A stretch of DNA of 64,000 nucleotides from contig NW_026731654.1 of the NCBI RefSeq assembly GCF_028476545.1, positions 124,001 to 188,000 on the forward strand, read 5' to 3'. Source of the DNA: Physella acuta. Its lineage: Eukaryota; Mollusca; Gastropoda; Physidae. A model generated the notes under the pieces. That model saw nothing but the letters and a program-made list of their open reading frames with translations, was not told where the DNA came from and ran no database searches. Positions within the stretch are counted from its first letter, which is position 1. Each line of letters starts with the position of its first letter. Of this stretch, positions 1 through 10,739 are shown in pieces. A program made the translations under genes and the position numbers.

Positions 1-452
1 AATACGTGCTTGACCTTAAAAGGCGAGACGACACAGTAGCATCTCTCTAACGCGATGATTGTAGTCACCCAACATGATATGAAGTACCCAACATACCTCG
101 CCCACCCAAACACATAACCGCCAAATAACCAAGGATTTATTGGTGGGTTTGGATATACGTACACAGCCAGATAACAAAAATAACTTGCAAACTGTAACGC
201 AGATACTACAAGATCTGTAAAAGATAACGCCCAAAGCCCAACACTCATGCTGTCCTTGAGACCAAGTCTAATGAAGACGAGCACGTTGACGCTGTTGGAC
301 AAGACGCCTGCTAGAGATATCGCCCCGTGGAGGATCACGCTTAGAGCAAGATACAACGTTTGTAACAAGGAGTCTGATACTAAATATTCTCTTGTCTCTT
401 CTGCAAAATTCTTCACATCTTCATCATAGTCAATAGGTTTTACGTCAGACAT
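1..452 (-). CDS. Chemosensory-type class A GPCR, N-terminal half (cut by window edge)
   Basis: Reading from the ATG at 452 to the window edge gives 150 open codons. The product has a short acidic N-terminus, TM1 with the class A motif LAGVLSNSVNV (N1.50), TM2 with LSFTDLVVSALQF (D2.50), an extracellular loop, and TM3 ending in the ERC version of the DRY motif (ALERCYCVVSPFKVKH). This layout, with the conserved RLGLKDSMSVGLWALSFTD stretch after TM1, is typical of the expanded mollusc candidate chemoreceptors; the family assignment comes from my knowledge of these proteins. The remaining four helices lie left of position 1. The ligand is unknown. An inverted, broken close relative lies at 3020-3412. 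It could instead be a peptide receptor, but the cluster setting favours chemoreception. Confidence 0.82.
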   Translation of the reverse strand, partial: MSDVKPIDYDEDVKNFAEETREYLVSDSLLQTLYLALSVILHGAISLAGVLSNSVNVLVFIRLGLKDSMSVGLWALSFTDLVVSALQFASYFCYLAVYVYPNPPINPWLFGGYVFGWARYVGYFISCWVTTIIALERCYCVVSPFKVKHV

Positions 453-735
453 GTTTGTTTGTGCTGAAAAGGTTAAGAGAACTAGAGTTTATCCAAATCA
501 ACCAAAACTTAATGAATACAGTTATTATTCTAGCGCTAAAATAATCCTTAGCTAGAAAAAAAACAGATATAGGCCATTATAATTTATTATTAAAAGGTAA
601 TGTAGAGCTTTGTAAAACAATTAATGTTAATGTAATTTTAAAAAAAAATAAAAGGAAATACAATTTAAAAAAAAAACAAATTTCATTATTGTGAATGCGG
701 CAATAAAAAACATAAAATTGAAGCCTGAAAATTGT
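453..735. other. Upstream flank of the edge GPCR, no gene
   Basis: AT-rich sequence with several A runs. I see no coding region and no clear TATA box. It would contain the promoter of the minus-strand receptor. Confidence 0.4.
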
Positions 736-1045
736 GATTTGGGAAATTAGCGTTCGGGCAAGTGTCCATTCCGGCAATTGTCGCATTCGGGCAAGTGTCC
801 ATTCGGTTATTTGTCGCATTCGAGCAAGTGTCCATTTGGGCAGTTGTCGCATTCGGGCAAGTGTCCATTTGGGCAGTTGTCGCATTCGGGCAAGTGTCCA
901 TTCGTTCATTTGTCGCATTCGGGCAAGTGACCATTCGGGCAGTTGTCGCATTCGAGCAAGTGTCCATTCGGGAAATCGGCCTTCAGGCTAACGGCATTCT
1001 GGCAATTTTCCATTCATGTCAAGTGTCTTTCGGGAATGTGTCGTA
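736..1045. repeat. 33-bp minisatellite with unique edges (copy 1)
   Basis: About seven tandem 33-bp units built on 'gcattcgggcaagtgtcc' followed by a variable 'attcgggcagttgtc' half. The right edge is a distinct degenerate block ('ggccttcaggctaacggc', then 'caagtgtctttcggg'). The same array and the same edge block recur in inverse orientation at 61705-61930, so this is a dispersed element and not a private expansion. Open frames across it follow from the unit length being divisible by three. Confidence 0.85.
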
Positions 1046-2096
1046 AACACGTTATTTTGTACCTGAAGACCCAAATTGAACAAAGTTCACATTTTTTTTT
1101 TAGATCAGAGCACAGGTCGAGAGTTTGGCCAGCTTTTTAATAAATGTAACTGAAATATCATTCAGTAAGTTCTATCGGCAGTTCAATCACTACAAAAGAA
1201 AAACATTTTTTTTTTAAATATCGTGTATGAATAAATTATACTTATGTCGTATCTCTTACACTAATGCCAAAAATATTTTTAAGTTTACTAACAGTAGCGT
1301 ATACGCTGGTTGTGTTAGACCTATATTACTAACAGTAGCGTAAATGCTGGTAGTGTTAGAACTGTAGTATTCTTAACTTTAGTCATGAAGTCAACAGCCA
1401 AATAGAAGTTCCTTTATGAGATATATGAAACCTATCATAGACTAAAGGACTTTTTCTTCTTTGTGTCTTTAAAAATCGAACTATGTCAATGGGATGATTG
1501 CTATAATATTGTTATAAATTTATTTATTACTGAAATTGTGTACAGTAACGTAGTCTCCCATACTCCCCTACAACACCCCCCCCCCCTTCCCACCCCATGT
1601 CAATAAAGGTAAGTACTAAAATCTAAATTGCGATGTTTAAACGATAGTAGTGTAGAAGTAGTCTGGAAATTAATGTATAGACTATCCCTCGGCAATGAAC
1701 AAAATGTACTTGTTTCAAGACGGAATAATGAAAATCAAATATAATCATAATCATACATTTTACTATAGCACATAATGTCAGATGTCAGATACATTTTGCT
1801 TGAAGGAAAATTTTTTTTTTGAGCCAGATTAATTTTATTGATAAACATTTTAGTTTTCTGGGTGCGATAACGTCTTCAACGGATCGAACATGGAGGCCTC
1901 GTCGTGGTAAAATAACTTTCGATTTTTTTATACCTTTACACGAAATATTGACGTGTCTTTTTTTAAAAATAAGAAATGCATAATTTGTTATTGTCCACTT
2001 ATGGGGAAAAACTATAAACATTGAAACAAAAAGAATTCTCTATCCTTGGTTTGACTGTTTCTTATCGTAAAATCATCGAATCCTTTGTCTTCACAC
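1046..2096. other. No gene seen; short 50-bp duplication
   Basis: AT-rich DNA. At about 1288-1372 a block containing 'actaacagtagcgta' and 'gctggt.gtgttaga' is present twice in tandem. A poly-C tract lies near 1570. Nothing else is recognisable. Confidence 0.5.
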
Positions 2097-2132
2097 ACAG
2101 ACACCCACACACACACACATACACACAAACAT

Positions 2133-2223
<91 letters not shown>
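2097..2223. repeat. Compound (CA)n-(TA)n microsatellite
   Basis: (CA)-rich tract changing at about 2157 into an uninterrupted (TA)n tract of roughly 65 bp. The Tyr/Ile and Thr/His open frames over it are artefacts of the repeat. Confidence 0.95.
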
Positions 2224-2229
<6 letters not shown>

Positions 2230-3019
2230 TCTCTCGTATAGAAATATAAAACAAAGATGTCACTAACAATTCCATTTATACATCAAAGTAGAATTTATTA
2301 TAATTGTTGAATTTATAATGTTTATAAGAAGCAAGTATGGAGGAGTTTTCCAGCTTCAACTTTTAGAGAATAGTTTGCAAAGTTTGTGACTTGATATGTA
2401 GAAATATGTTTGTGTACTGCAAAAAGAACCGTTTGTTTTATCCTCTTATATTAAACTGAATCAGTTTACTCTGTATTCTGTTGCCTTGTTGTTTTTTTTG
2501 TACTGAAATGTATTACGACTTGGTGTATTTTGTTTTTTCCCTTTCGTTTATGGTGTGTTGTGTATTTTCTTTTTGCTTTTGGATTGTTTTCGTTGTGCTC
2601 TGTTTAATTATGTTTGAAATATGTTTTGTTTCGAAGAGATGTGATTTTGTTGTTGTTTTATTAGTGTGCCCTTCTAAAGGTTTTAAAAGGAAATAGTTTT
2701 ATTCTGCTCTATGAGTCTAGTTGTCCAAGTAATAGGCTACGCACATGTGTCAAAAATAAGTGTAAAGCTACTAATATAATGCTGAAAACTATTTATCTTT
2801 CATTTTATTTTTACTTGTAGAAAATGGCTGAGACCCAGTTTCATTTTAAATTAATAATCTTTTGTTATTACGACGTTTATAATTCTAAATATTCTGTTTT
2901 TTTTTTATTATAGACATTTCCAAAAACATCATATCGATAAAAATTTATAAAATCATGAAATAATCAAAAGAGCAAGAGAATTATATGAGATACGAATGAT
3001 ACGATGATGAGGATAAGAC
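2224..3019. other. No gene seen
   Basis: AT-rich single-copy-looking DNA upstream of a GPCR pseudogene, with T-rich short open frames only. No element boundaries are visible. Confidence 0.4.
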
Positions 3020-3412
3020 GTGGAAGAAATACAAAAAGTCTTGATCTCGTACCCACTGCTATACACATTAATTCTTGTACTAAGCCTGATCCACTATAGG
3101 GTGATATCTCTAGCAGGCGTCTTGTCCAACAGGGTCAACGTGCTCGTCTTCATTAGACTTGGTCTCAAGGACAGCATGAGTGTTGGACTTTGGGCGTTAT
3201 CTTTTACAGATCTTATGGTTTCTGCTTTACAGTTTGTCATTGCATATGTTGACTTGTTGTGTACGTATATTCTAATGCACCAAAACAAAAACTTGTTTAT
3301 TTGGTGGTTTTGTTTTCGGGTAGGCGATGTTTATTGGGTACTTCATATCATGTTGGGTGACCAGAATCGTCGCGTTAGAAAGATGCTACTGTGTTAAGAT
3401 ACAGAAAGTATT
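3020..3412 (+). pseudogene. Chemosensory-type GPCR pseudogene (TM1-TM3)
   Basis: Over about 114 nt around TM1-TM2 (3103-3216) this differs from the minus-strand receptor at 452..1 at about three positions, so the duplication is recent. The N-terminal part lacks an in-frame ATG. After TM2 the reading frame shifts. In the frame that restores LFGGFVFG the expected Trp codon is TAG (3321-3323). Homology ends after the ERCYCV motif near 3400, so TM4-TM7 are missing. It faces away from the edge copy, an inverted pair about 2.6 kb apart. It is a host-gene relic and could not give a functional receptor. Confidence 0.85.
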
Positions 3413-3417
3413 TACGG

Positions 3418-3545
3418 GTTCAAGTCCTTAGGACACTCCTGAGTCAAACCTGCTGGGCAAGGTGCTGACCACACTATCCCTTCATATGCCGAGATCACTT
3501 AAACAGATAAACTCTACTTCGCCTGCCCCATGGACCAACATATTC
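3418..3545 (+). repeat. SINE family A fragment
   Basis: Carries the SINE-A body hallmark 'gctgaccacactatccc', then 'ttcatatgccgag' and 'ctctacttcgcctgcccc'. The same body recurs more than ten times in the window. The tRNA-like head is largely missing here. Confidence 0.75.
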
Positions 3546-4260
3546 GAAATTGAACTTATCCTACTTTTACTTTTTTGGTGCCTGTTTTTAAGAAGAAAAC
3601 ATTTTATATTACCAATCCGTACTATTTCATTCACAGAACCATTTTATATGAAGTCATTTTGAATAAATAGTATTTTTTTAAAATGTAAGACGTAGTTTTA
3701 GTCACAAAACCATTTCACATCTAATTTATCCAATAACAACAACACGTCGAAAACAAGTTATGCGTTTTCTTTTCTTATTGTTAATACATGTTATGTAGAG
3801 AAATAAATATAATTAAATACTATTTGACATGATGTAAGGATAGACAGTTATATGTATGAGTACAGACGTATACTTCTGAGAAATCTGTATACATATGAGA
3901 GTATAAATCAGTACATAAACACATAATATATGGTTTAATTATATTTATTGTTAATAGTTCATTGTAAAACTTTTGCGTAAATAAATGTGTAACGTATTGG
4001 CATTGTTGTGAGTTTGTGTTCTTATTTACTGTCATTGTAAAATGTCACCTGATTATATTTGCTATAGTAAGTGATAACAAACTATTCACATTTTTGGACG
4101 GATTTTTAACAAGTTTAGGACAAGCTGGTTGTGAATGAAACGAATGATAACACTTTGCGACGGTGTGTTTACACTCAATTTGCGTTAGATTTTGGCAATG
4201 TATACTTTACGTGATGCGAAATCGAAACTTGCCAAGTTGAAATATAAATGTATTTATAGT
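3546..4260. other. No gene seen
   Basis: AT-rich flank with scattered AATAAA-like hexamers and no conserved coding sequence. No repeat family was recognised. Confidence 0.4.
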
Positions 4261-4640
4261 AGGCTAGAGGGGTCGGCGTGGTCGAGTCGGTAAAGCTCAT
4301 GGTTGCTAAACCGAAAAGTCTCGAGTTCGAACCCTAGGGCAGATGAGGCTCGTTAGCTGGGGACAGCCACTCTTCTAGGAGAGACAACTCCAAAATCAAA
4401 CAACTGCTGCCATGTAGCTTGTTCTTGGTTGGACAAAGGCTATGGAAGCAAATCCAAAAAGAAAAGCAGGCTGAAATCTGAGTCAATGGCATCAATGGCG
4501 CATAACCAGTTGACACGTAATCCTTAATTGTTTTGAAGCATGGTCGAGTCGGCAAAGCTCATGGTTGATAAATTCGAAAAAAGTCTCGAGTTCAAACCCT
4601 CTGGCAGATAAAGCTCGTCCCTCCCAACACTAAAAATTAA
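4261..4640 (+). repeat. tRNA-derived SINE, family B
   Basis: The head looks like a pol III promoter. Box A-like 'tggtcgagtcggtaaagc' is followed about 35 bp later by box B-like 'gagttcgaaccc'. The body has 'gctggggacagccactc', 'ttcttggttggacaaagg' and 'tggcgcataaccagttgac', and the tail is 'aagaacgaagaagaagaa'. A second partial head lies near 4545-4600, so two copies may be joined. Other copies lie at 5255-5490, 16340-16535 and 40393-40675. Confidence 0.85.
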
Positions 4641-4805
4641 GAACGAAGAAGAAGAATAGTAGGCTAGTAGGTTAGTATCACAAGGCGGAGATCCGGGGTA
4701 CAGTCAGCATAGGTTGACTCCATTTATGGGGTGACTACACGAGATTTTTGTTACTTTTTTAGCATCATTGGAAGATGTCGCCTGATTTTATTTGTTATAG
4801 TAAAC

Positions 4806-5205
4806 GAGCCGACCCGCTGCGTATCATACGCCGCTATTTAGTTGTTTTTTTTTCTACTTTTCAGTAATTTATAATTTGTGAATTCGACAGTACCAAAGCT
4901 GCCATTGAAAATATTTGCTTAAAAACACTACCCCCCCCCCCCCCCTTACGTGAAAGCAGCCTCCTCTTAGTTACCTCCTCTAAGTTTAAAATCGTTTCAA
5001 ACTAAATTATCTGCCCCTAATAGCCGTCACCAAACCCGTCTCTGTGATTGTAAAATGTAAACAGAGTGAACACCGCTCACCAGATCATGTGGGGGTGGGG
5101 TGGGGGTGGTAGTGATAGTGATAGAGAGGAAGAGAGAGGACTGCAAAGGCGCGCTTGCAGCTTGTTTTCTAACTGATCCCAGAAGAGAATTATATATATA
5201 TAGAT
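4806..5205 (+). repeat. 400-bp interspersed repeat (family D, hairpin end)
   Basis: Starts 'gagccgacccgctgcg' with the internal palindrome 'gcgtatcatacgc' and ends 'cagaagagaattatata'. A full inverted copy lies at 19322-19702 and an interrupted partial one at 18503-19215. There are no terminal inverted repeats. The hairpin close to one end is suggestive of a Helitron-like non-autonomous element, but I cannot confirm the class. It contains a poly-C tract and a GT/GA-rich stretch. Confidence 0.7.
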
Positions 5206-5254
5206 GATAACATTTCTGGACCAGTGTTAAAAAGGTTAAATTATGAATGAGAAC

Positions 5255-5490
5255 TTCTTCTTCTTCGTTCTTAATATTCGTGTTGGGTGGGAATCCCCTC
5301 CAACACAAGTAAGTATACGTGAAAACTGGTTATGCGCCAGTGAGGCATATTTGCTTTCATAAATTACAAAGCGGCAGTACAATGGTGGCTGTCCTCAGCT
5401 ATCAAGCCTCATCTCACCGAGGGTTCGAACTCGAGACTTTTCGGTTTAGCATACATGAGCTTTACCGACTCGACCACACTGACCGTGGTT
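5255..5490 (-). repeat. SINE family B copy
   Basis: Reverse-oriented copy. The tail 'cttcttcttcgttctt' is at the left. The box B complement 'gggttcgaactc' and box A complement 'gctttaccgactcgacca' are at the right. The body is internally shortened compared with the 4261 copy. Confidence 0.8.
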
Positions 5491-5950
5491 TAGATGAATA
5501 AAACTCTGTTGCTAAACTAAAACAACCCTAGTCGAAATACTGTTTTATTTATAACGTTATTAATTTCACCAGTAAAAGATATTAAAATAAAAAATATATC
5601 TATGCTAATACTTGAAGTTAAGAGACCATTGTGTTACCCATTACAATACTGCAACAGTTTTAATCCAATATTTATTAAAGTAACCCCTGCCAAAAAGCCT
5701 GTGTTACGTGCAGTGTAATGTTATCAACACTAGAAGTACACGCACAATTTTTCTTGTCCGTTCCTAAATGAAGTGTTGGACGTGATTTTCTTTAACACAA
5801 TTAAGTTTATGTGTCAACGTGTTATGCATCGTTGGATCCGATATCAGCCTTTTTTCTTTATGGTATTGGCTTTATGTGTTATGCATCGTTGACTCCTATT
5901 TCGGCCTGTTTTTTTTTGTATTGTGTTTTGTATATCAAAGAACAACCAAC
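5491..5950. other. No gene seen
   Basis: AT-rich. A T-rich segment at 5815-5935 contains a short internal duplication ('gtgttatgcatcgttg' twice). No coding signal. Confidence 0.4.
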
Positions 5951-6187
5951 CAGAGGCGTTCCGAGGGGGGGGGGGGGACATATGTCCCCGGGCGCCGACC
6001 TTAGGGGGACGCCAAATTGTAAGTTTGAGGGGGGGGGGGTGCAAATGAAAGGTTCGAGGGGGGTGCAAATCGAAAGTTTGAGGGGGGGGTGCAAACGAAA
6101 AGTTCGAGGAGGGGGGTGCAAATGAAAAGTTCGAGGGAGAAAGTGCAAATCGAAAGCTTGTCCCCGGGCATGGTCGCTACGCCTCTG
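5951..6187. mobile_element. MITE of the 'CAGAGGCGTAGC' family
   Basis: Terminal inverted repeats CAGAGGCGT..ACGCCTCTG are flanked by a perfect 8-bp target-site duplication, caaccaac (5943-5950 and 6188-6195). CAG..CTG ends with an 8-bp duplication fit the hAT superfamily. The interior has several G-tract-separated units of 'tgcaaatcgaaagtttga'. No transposase is present. Confidence 0.9.
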
Positions 6188-6376
6188 CAACCAACAAAGC
6201 AATAGTGGCTGTAATCAAGGTGGACATAGTCCCCTGAGGTTCCAGGAAACCCGAGCTGTTTAAGTAAATAGATCGAGCCCTGGAAACAACTGACGCTCTT
6301 TGAAAGTTTCCTTTTTTTTTTCTTTTTATTTACTACTAGACTTACCCGTCATCCCTTGGATAACTGTGGGTTTCGG

Positions 6377-6437
6377 GGGTCATCTATAAATGACATCACG
6401 TCTGTCAATTATCATCACAAAATAACCAGACCCCACA
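6377..6437. mobile_element. Fragment of the 'GGGGTCATCC' MITE family
   Basis: Contains 'ggggtcatctataaatga' followed by 'catcacg' and 'ccagacccc', matching one end of the element at 56061-56448. The other terminus is missing. Confidence 0.6.
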
Positions 6438-6465
6438 TTAAAAAAACACCGATTTCGGCTGAGCT

Positions 6466-6560
6466 TAGGTCTGACCACACTATCCCTTCATATACTGACG
6501 TCACAGTTGACCTACTCAACTCTACTTCGCCTGCCCAGTGTCCCGCCAAGTCTCAAACTT
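6466..6560 (+). repeat. SINE family A fragment
   Basis: Holds 'tgaccacactatcccttc', a diverged 'atactgacgtcacag' and 'ctctacttcgcctgccc'. Head missing. Confidence 0.65.
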
Positions 6561-7591
6561 TTCAGTTGCAAGTATATGTATAAATGATGTATGAGCAATG
6601 TGCATAGTGCGCTTATATATCAATTTATTTCCTGTAAACTTGCGTCGTATTTTTTTAATTCAGTGCATGTATTCTAAACATATACTTAAGTTTATAAAAA
6701 GTAAAAAATGTATACTAAATATAAAACAACTTTTTTTTATAACATAGTAAAAAGTATATAAAAACAAAATTACAAAGACATAATTAAAGGGTTTCAAAGA
6801 GTTTGTCTTATTTCCCTAACTGTTGGTATCTGCTGCTTTGACTACCGCAAAATCTTTCGTAAATTTCAAAGGTTCCACCCAAAAAACCTTGTAACGTACA
6901 CGAGAAATACCTACTGTATCATATTGAATTTAAAATATACTTCAAACAAAATAATTATTTTCTAAACAAATCTGTGCCACGTAGCTGTCAAAGAGTGATT
7001 TTATGTTTATGACAGGACCACCAACTGACAACATGGCAAGCAGTAACAACACATTTATTTCAATTTCAAAATGTTCTACTATGCTCATGCAGAAATCAAA
7101 GGAGCATGTTCAACGGCAATTAAAAAATTGTAGACATGTTGTTTGAACAGAGCTAATGTTCACACACAGTTCACTACGTGCTTTCGTGCTATGTTTACAC
7201 TTACAATTAAACGCGCATAATCTGAAAATCATACCGACTAAATCGTGAAACCTTGAAACCTTGAAACTAAAATTATCCCGATATGTGTTAAAGAGTAAAT
7301 ATCAGCTCAAATCAGAAAAAAAATGTCCACCGTCATCTCTGTTTAACTTGTGTGTTTGACGTGCTAATGAGACTAGATATGTTGACTCATGCTCAGATAA
7401 AACCATTGGATCCGGTATAGAGGCGCTGGAATAAAATGGTTTGTAAATATCATATTCAATAGTAGAGATGTATCGTGCTGAAATTGTGCATGTCTAGTTA
7501 CTGGTATAGTCAAATGTTAAGGTTATTAAAACACAATTTAAATTGCTATAATAAGAGTGTTGTGGTTTAGGGTTAGGTGTGGATTAGAATC
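6561..7591 (+). promoter_or_regulatory. Upstream flank of GPCR 1, shared with GPCR 2
   Basis: The 7130-7591 part aligns by eye with about 10740-11211 upstream of the second receptor. Shared blocks include 'ctttgtttacactta'-like, 'cataatctgaaaatca', 'catctctgtttaact' and 'tgtggattaga'. The conserved order and distance suggest that the promoter and any short 5' UTR were duplicated with the gene. No TATA box or initiator could be fixed. The rest (6561-7130) is AT-rich with no gene. Confidence 0.45.
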
Positions 7592-8806
7592 ATGTTTTTC
7601 CAATACGTCGAACATAACGTGTCGTCTACTTCTTGGTCTGATACAAGTTTCTTTGAGGTCCCAACTCCTTCGGGAAAAAAGCTGTGGTTTTACCAGTTTG
7701 AAAGAATCTTAGCTCTTATTTTGTTACCTGTGGTTTCGATTTTAGGAATTTTGGGAAACATTGTCAGTATTGTTATAATACTGAAGAGCGGACTCCAGAA
7801 AACTGCAAATATTTTGATTTTTTCATTGGCTATCGCGGACACCATTTACCTTGTGGGTATCAACAATATCCCGCTACAGGTCTATATCAGAGGGCATGAG
7901 AAGTTTGGATTCTACGACACGCGGACCGCGGCCATGTTCCTGTACGGAATGTTCCACCTTCAAGTCCTGCTGGAGACTGTCGGTAAAGTGTCGTCGATGT
8001 TACTTCCTGTCCTCATCGTCGTTGAGCGAATCATGGCCGTGTTTTTCCCACTGAAGTTTACAACTTTACTGACGCCTGCTAAAATTAGACTTGCTGTTGT
8101 TGTTATGTACCCGTGTAGTTTACCACCATATGCTTGTTACCTCACAATGATTAAGTTCTCATATGGATTCGATCCTGAGACAAACAGAACAGTTGGGCTA
8201 ATCTACCGTGCGGACAATTTTAACCAAAACGGACAAACGTACAATACCGTATCTAGTGTATACGCGACGCTCTGCGGGCCAGTGGCCATCTCGTTTATCA
8301 CAGCGGGCTGCATCTGCATCAGTCTTAAGCTCAGAGCTCAACTGAATAAACGGCTGAGAATGATGACATCACAATCTATTTTAAAATCAGATATAGCCAC
8401 ACGCATTTCGAAAACAAAAAGCATTAAAAATCTACTCGTAAAGCTACATCCAGTTTTTCAAAAGATATTCCGAACATCTACAATTTTCATTAATAATCAA
8501 GAATCTTCGACATTCGAACAACGTCCCAATTTACAGGCCAATACAAAGACAAACACGAAGACGACAAAGATTCTTTTGTCCGTGTGTTTTGTCTACTCGA
8601 TAACTGCTACTTTCAATTTCCTCTCTGATCTAGTTTTCAACTCGTCTATGCTTGGCTACGCCTTGGGTTCCACGCTGCACCGGTGCGGGATACTAGCGCT
8701 CTGCATCAACAGCACGGCCAACTTTGTCATTTACGTCATGTTCAACCGGAACTTTCGAGAAGTTTACAAACAGCTGATGTGTTGGCGTGTAGCGAGAAAA
8801 GGTTGA
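7592..8806 (+). CDS. Chemosensory-type class A GPCR (receptor 1)
   Basis: An intact single-exon receptor of 404 residues. I start it at the ATG at 7592; an in-frame GTG 15 bases upstream is not a plausible animal start. Approximate helices are TM1 39-64 (GN at 55), TM2 73-98 (D83 in LAIAD), TM3 114-148 (ERI at 145-147), TM4 165-187, TM5 219-246, TM6 326-349 and TM7 354-384. The 79-residue third intracellular loop is Lys-rich. N-glycosylation sequons occur at N9 (NVSS) and N198 (NRT). TM7 has NFVIY in place of NPxxY, and neither the start of TM3 (F121 at 3.25) nor the second extracellular loop has the usual disulfide Cys. It probably signals through a G protein at the plasma membrane of sensory cells, an inference from family and tandem arrangement. 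The ligand is unknown. A possible poly(A) signal lies at 9517. Confidence 0.92.
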   Translation: MFFQYVEHNVSSTSWSDTSFFEVPTPSGKKLWFYQFERILALILLPVVSILGILGNIVSIVIILKSGLQKTANILIFSLAIADTIYLVGINNIPLQVYIRGHEKFGFYDTRTAAMFLYGMFHLQVLLETVGKVSSMLLPVLIVVERIMAVFFPLKFTTLLTPAKIRLAVVVMYPCSLPPYACYLTMIKFSYGFDPETNRTVGLIYRADNFNQNGQTYNTVSSVYATLCGPVAISFITAGCICISLKLRAQLNKRLRMMTSQSILKSDIATRISKTKSIKNLLVKLHPVFQKIFRTSTIFINNQESSTFEQRPNLQANTKTNTKTTKILLSVCFVYSITATFNFLSDLVFNSSMLGYALGSTLHRCGILALCINSTANFVIYVMFNRNFREVYKQLMCWRVARKG

Positions 8807-10149
8807 CCGCTACTATGGGCCTGGTTTGTATTATGGCTCGTTGAGTCTGGTTGATAAAGACTAGAAAACAAATGTCAATCAACAGTTTTCTGTGCTGTCA
8901 AGTCAAAACAATATATTTCATCCACTTTAACAATGTTGATAAAGTTCAGAAGCTGAGGCTTTTTGGTGATAGGATCACGAACATTCTCTTCTTGTAGCTT
9001 CTGCTATAGAGCTTGCATTGCATGGTTGTGGGCTTACAGGTAAATATCCTTAGAGGAAATACTCGAGACTTAGGTTTGGTTTTAATATTATTGACGATGA
9101 TATACATTTTGTTTAACGTTTCCTAGGTACTTAAGGCTTTTTTGTATGTAATCTATATAAAATATGGTTTGTGTGTGTTTGGGCGTGCGTGTGTGTGTGT
9201 GTGTGTGCGTGTGTGTGTTTGTGTAAGGTATTGTTACACTTGCCTAAAAAAAATTAAATCTTTTTTCGTTACATCAAATTTTGGGTTTTGTGATTGCCTG
9301 TTATGGCTACATTCTCTTACATGAAGCTATTCGGATATTTGACATTCGGATATTTTGATTTTATCACTGGGTGTTTTTGCTTTCCATGGGAGGGAACTTA
9401 ATTAATAATCAGTTTTCTGAAAAAATAATTTGACTCAAGAGTATTAAATTTTTGTAACGAAATGTGTTATTGATGAACGTCCTGTGATAAAGACTATATC
9501 CTGAAATTTAGAATTCAATAAAAGTGTACGTGTTTTAAAGAAACACGGACAATTTTAAAAGGGGACTCTAACCCTAATAAAAATTTCCATTTAGCATTTA
9601 TTCCACCATCAAAGCTTGATGGTAAACTTCAAATTGAAGAAAATTCACGCGACGTAAAAGTAATGATTTTAAAAATCAAAGCACTATTAGGCATCATAGA
9701 ATATAATTCCTGGGAGTTCACCCTGTAGACCGGCTGGCCAGTTGACACAGCTAGTTGCTCGGTTGAGTTTAACTTAATGCATTGTTGTTGTTCTTTTTTT
9801 CCCACGTTTTCTTTAACTTGCTTTCGCGTCTTTCCAATCAAATCTTGCGATCGAAATTTCGGGCACTTCTCAGTGAGCTAGCGTGCTGAAATTTTCAGGA
9901 AAGCTTTGTTTCCGATGACAATAGAATATTCAATTGTTATTATTACTAAATTGATCCATGGAAACATTTTATTGATCATTTTAGACCGCTATATAATTGT
10001 ACAAAAAACGTGGGGGAAAAGGGACATAACCCAGTAATTGTAATTTGATGAAAACAAGGTTCGGTACTCTCCCTCTTTTTGCTTACTGAGTAGTTGTCAC
10101 GCGGTGTTTGTGTACAAACAACCAGAACGTAACAACTGGTGGCCAGTAT
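8807..10149. other. 3' flank of GPCR 1, no further gene
   Basis: An AATAAA hexamer at 9517-9522 is a possible poly(A) signal about 710 bases after the stop. A (GT)n tract lies at about 9187-9222. The rest is AT-rich and shows no coding sequence. Confidence 0.45.
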
Positions 10150-10215
10150 GGGGGAGACGATATGGTCGAGTGGTTTAGCACACGATTGCTAACCCACTCG
10201 ACACGGGCTCAAGGC
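10150..10215 (+). repeat. tRNA-like SINE head fragment
   Basis: 'gatatggtcgagtggttt' resembles box A and the following 'gctaacccactcgacac' and 'gggctcaaggc' a decayed box B region. Acceptor pairing is absent, so it is a SINE head rather than a tRNA gene. Confidence 0.45.
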
Positions 10216-10328
10216 ACGTGTTTTTTACGAGTTGTCTTCGTTTACCCAAACAAAAAAGTGAATGCGAAAAGATAAAATCGATAGCAAGATTTTAAAGCAA
10301 ACAAACAGACAAAGACTAAAAAGTAGAA

Positions 10329-10723
10329 AATAATTATCATTAAAAAAGTTTTAAAAACCCCACGTTTTCTGATTGAACTAAAAAGTAGAAAATAAATGCT
10401 ATACATCACAATAATGCAAGCGTTCACTCTACTATAAGCGATGAAAAACGTGGGGCGCCGTGATTTTCTTACAGTTTCTAATACTGTTGACTCTCTACAA
10501 GCTCCTTAATAAAAGTCAATAGTATTATCTAATCAATAGTAATATAACTTTTACATCTTATATTAACAATGACCGATAAAAAACTTTTACTTCGGCGCCC
10601 CACGTTTTTCATCGCTTATAGTAGAGTGATCGCTTGCATTATTGTGATGTATAGCATTTATTTTCTACTTTTTAGTTCAATCAGAAAACGTGGGTTTTTT
10701 AAAACTTTTTTAATGATAATTAT
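10329..10723. repeat. Foldback element with 130-bp inverted arms
   Basis: The left arm 10329-10460 and right arm 10593-10723 are near-perfect inverted repeats ('aataattatcattaaaaa' at the outer ends, 'cgtggggcgccg' at the inner ends). They are separated by a 132-bp AT-rich spacer, so arm, spacer and arm are almost equal in length. It has no coding capacity. It sits directly upstream of the duplicated promoter of GPCR 2. It is probably a MITE or foldback transposon, and a transcript would form a long hairpin. Confidence 0.9.
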
Positions 10724-10739
10724 TAAAATTTAGAAGTGG

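Noticed and set aside
577-1046. Overlapping open frames over the 33-bp repeat, also at 61685-62007
   Set aside because: Unit length is a multiple of three, so all frames stay open. No unique coding sequence.
4261-4340. Candidate tRNA genes at SINE heads (4261, 36651, 37696, 40393, 42250)
   Set aside because: Box A and box B are present, but the acceptor and anticodon stems do not pair and each is followed by a SINE body.
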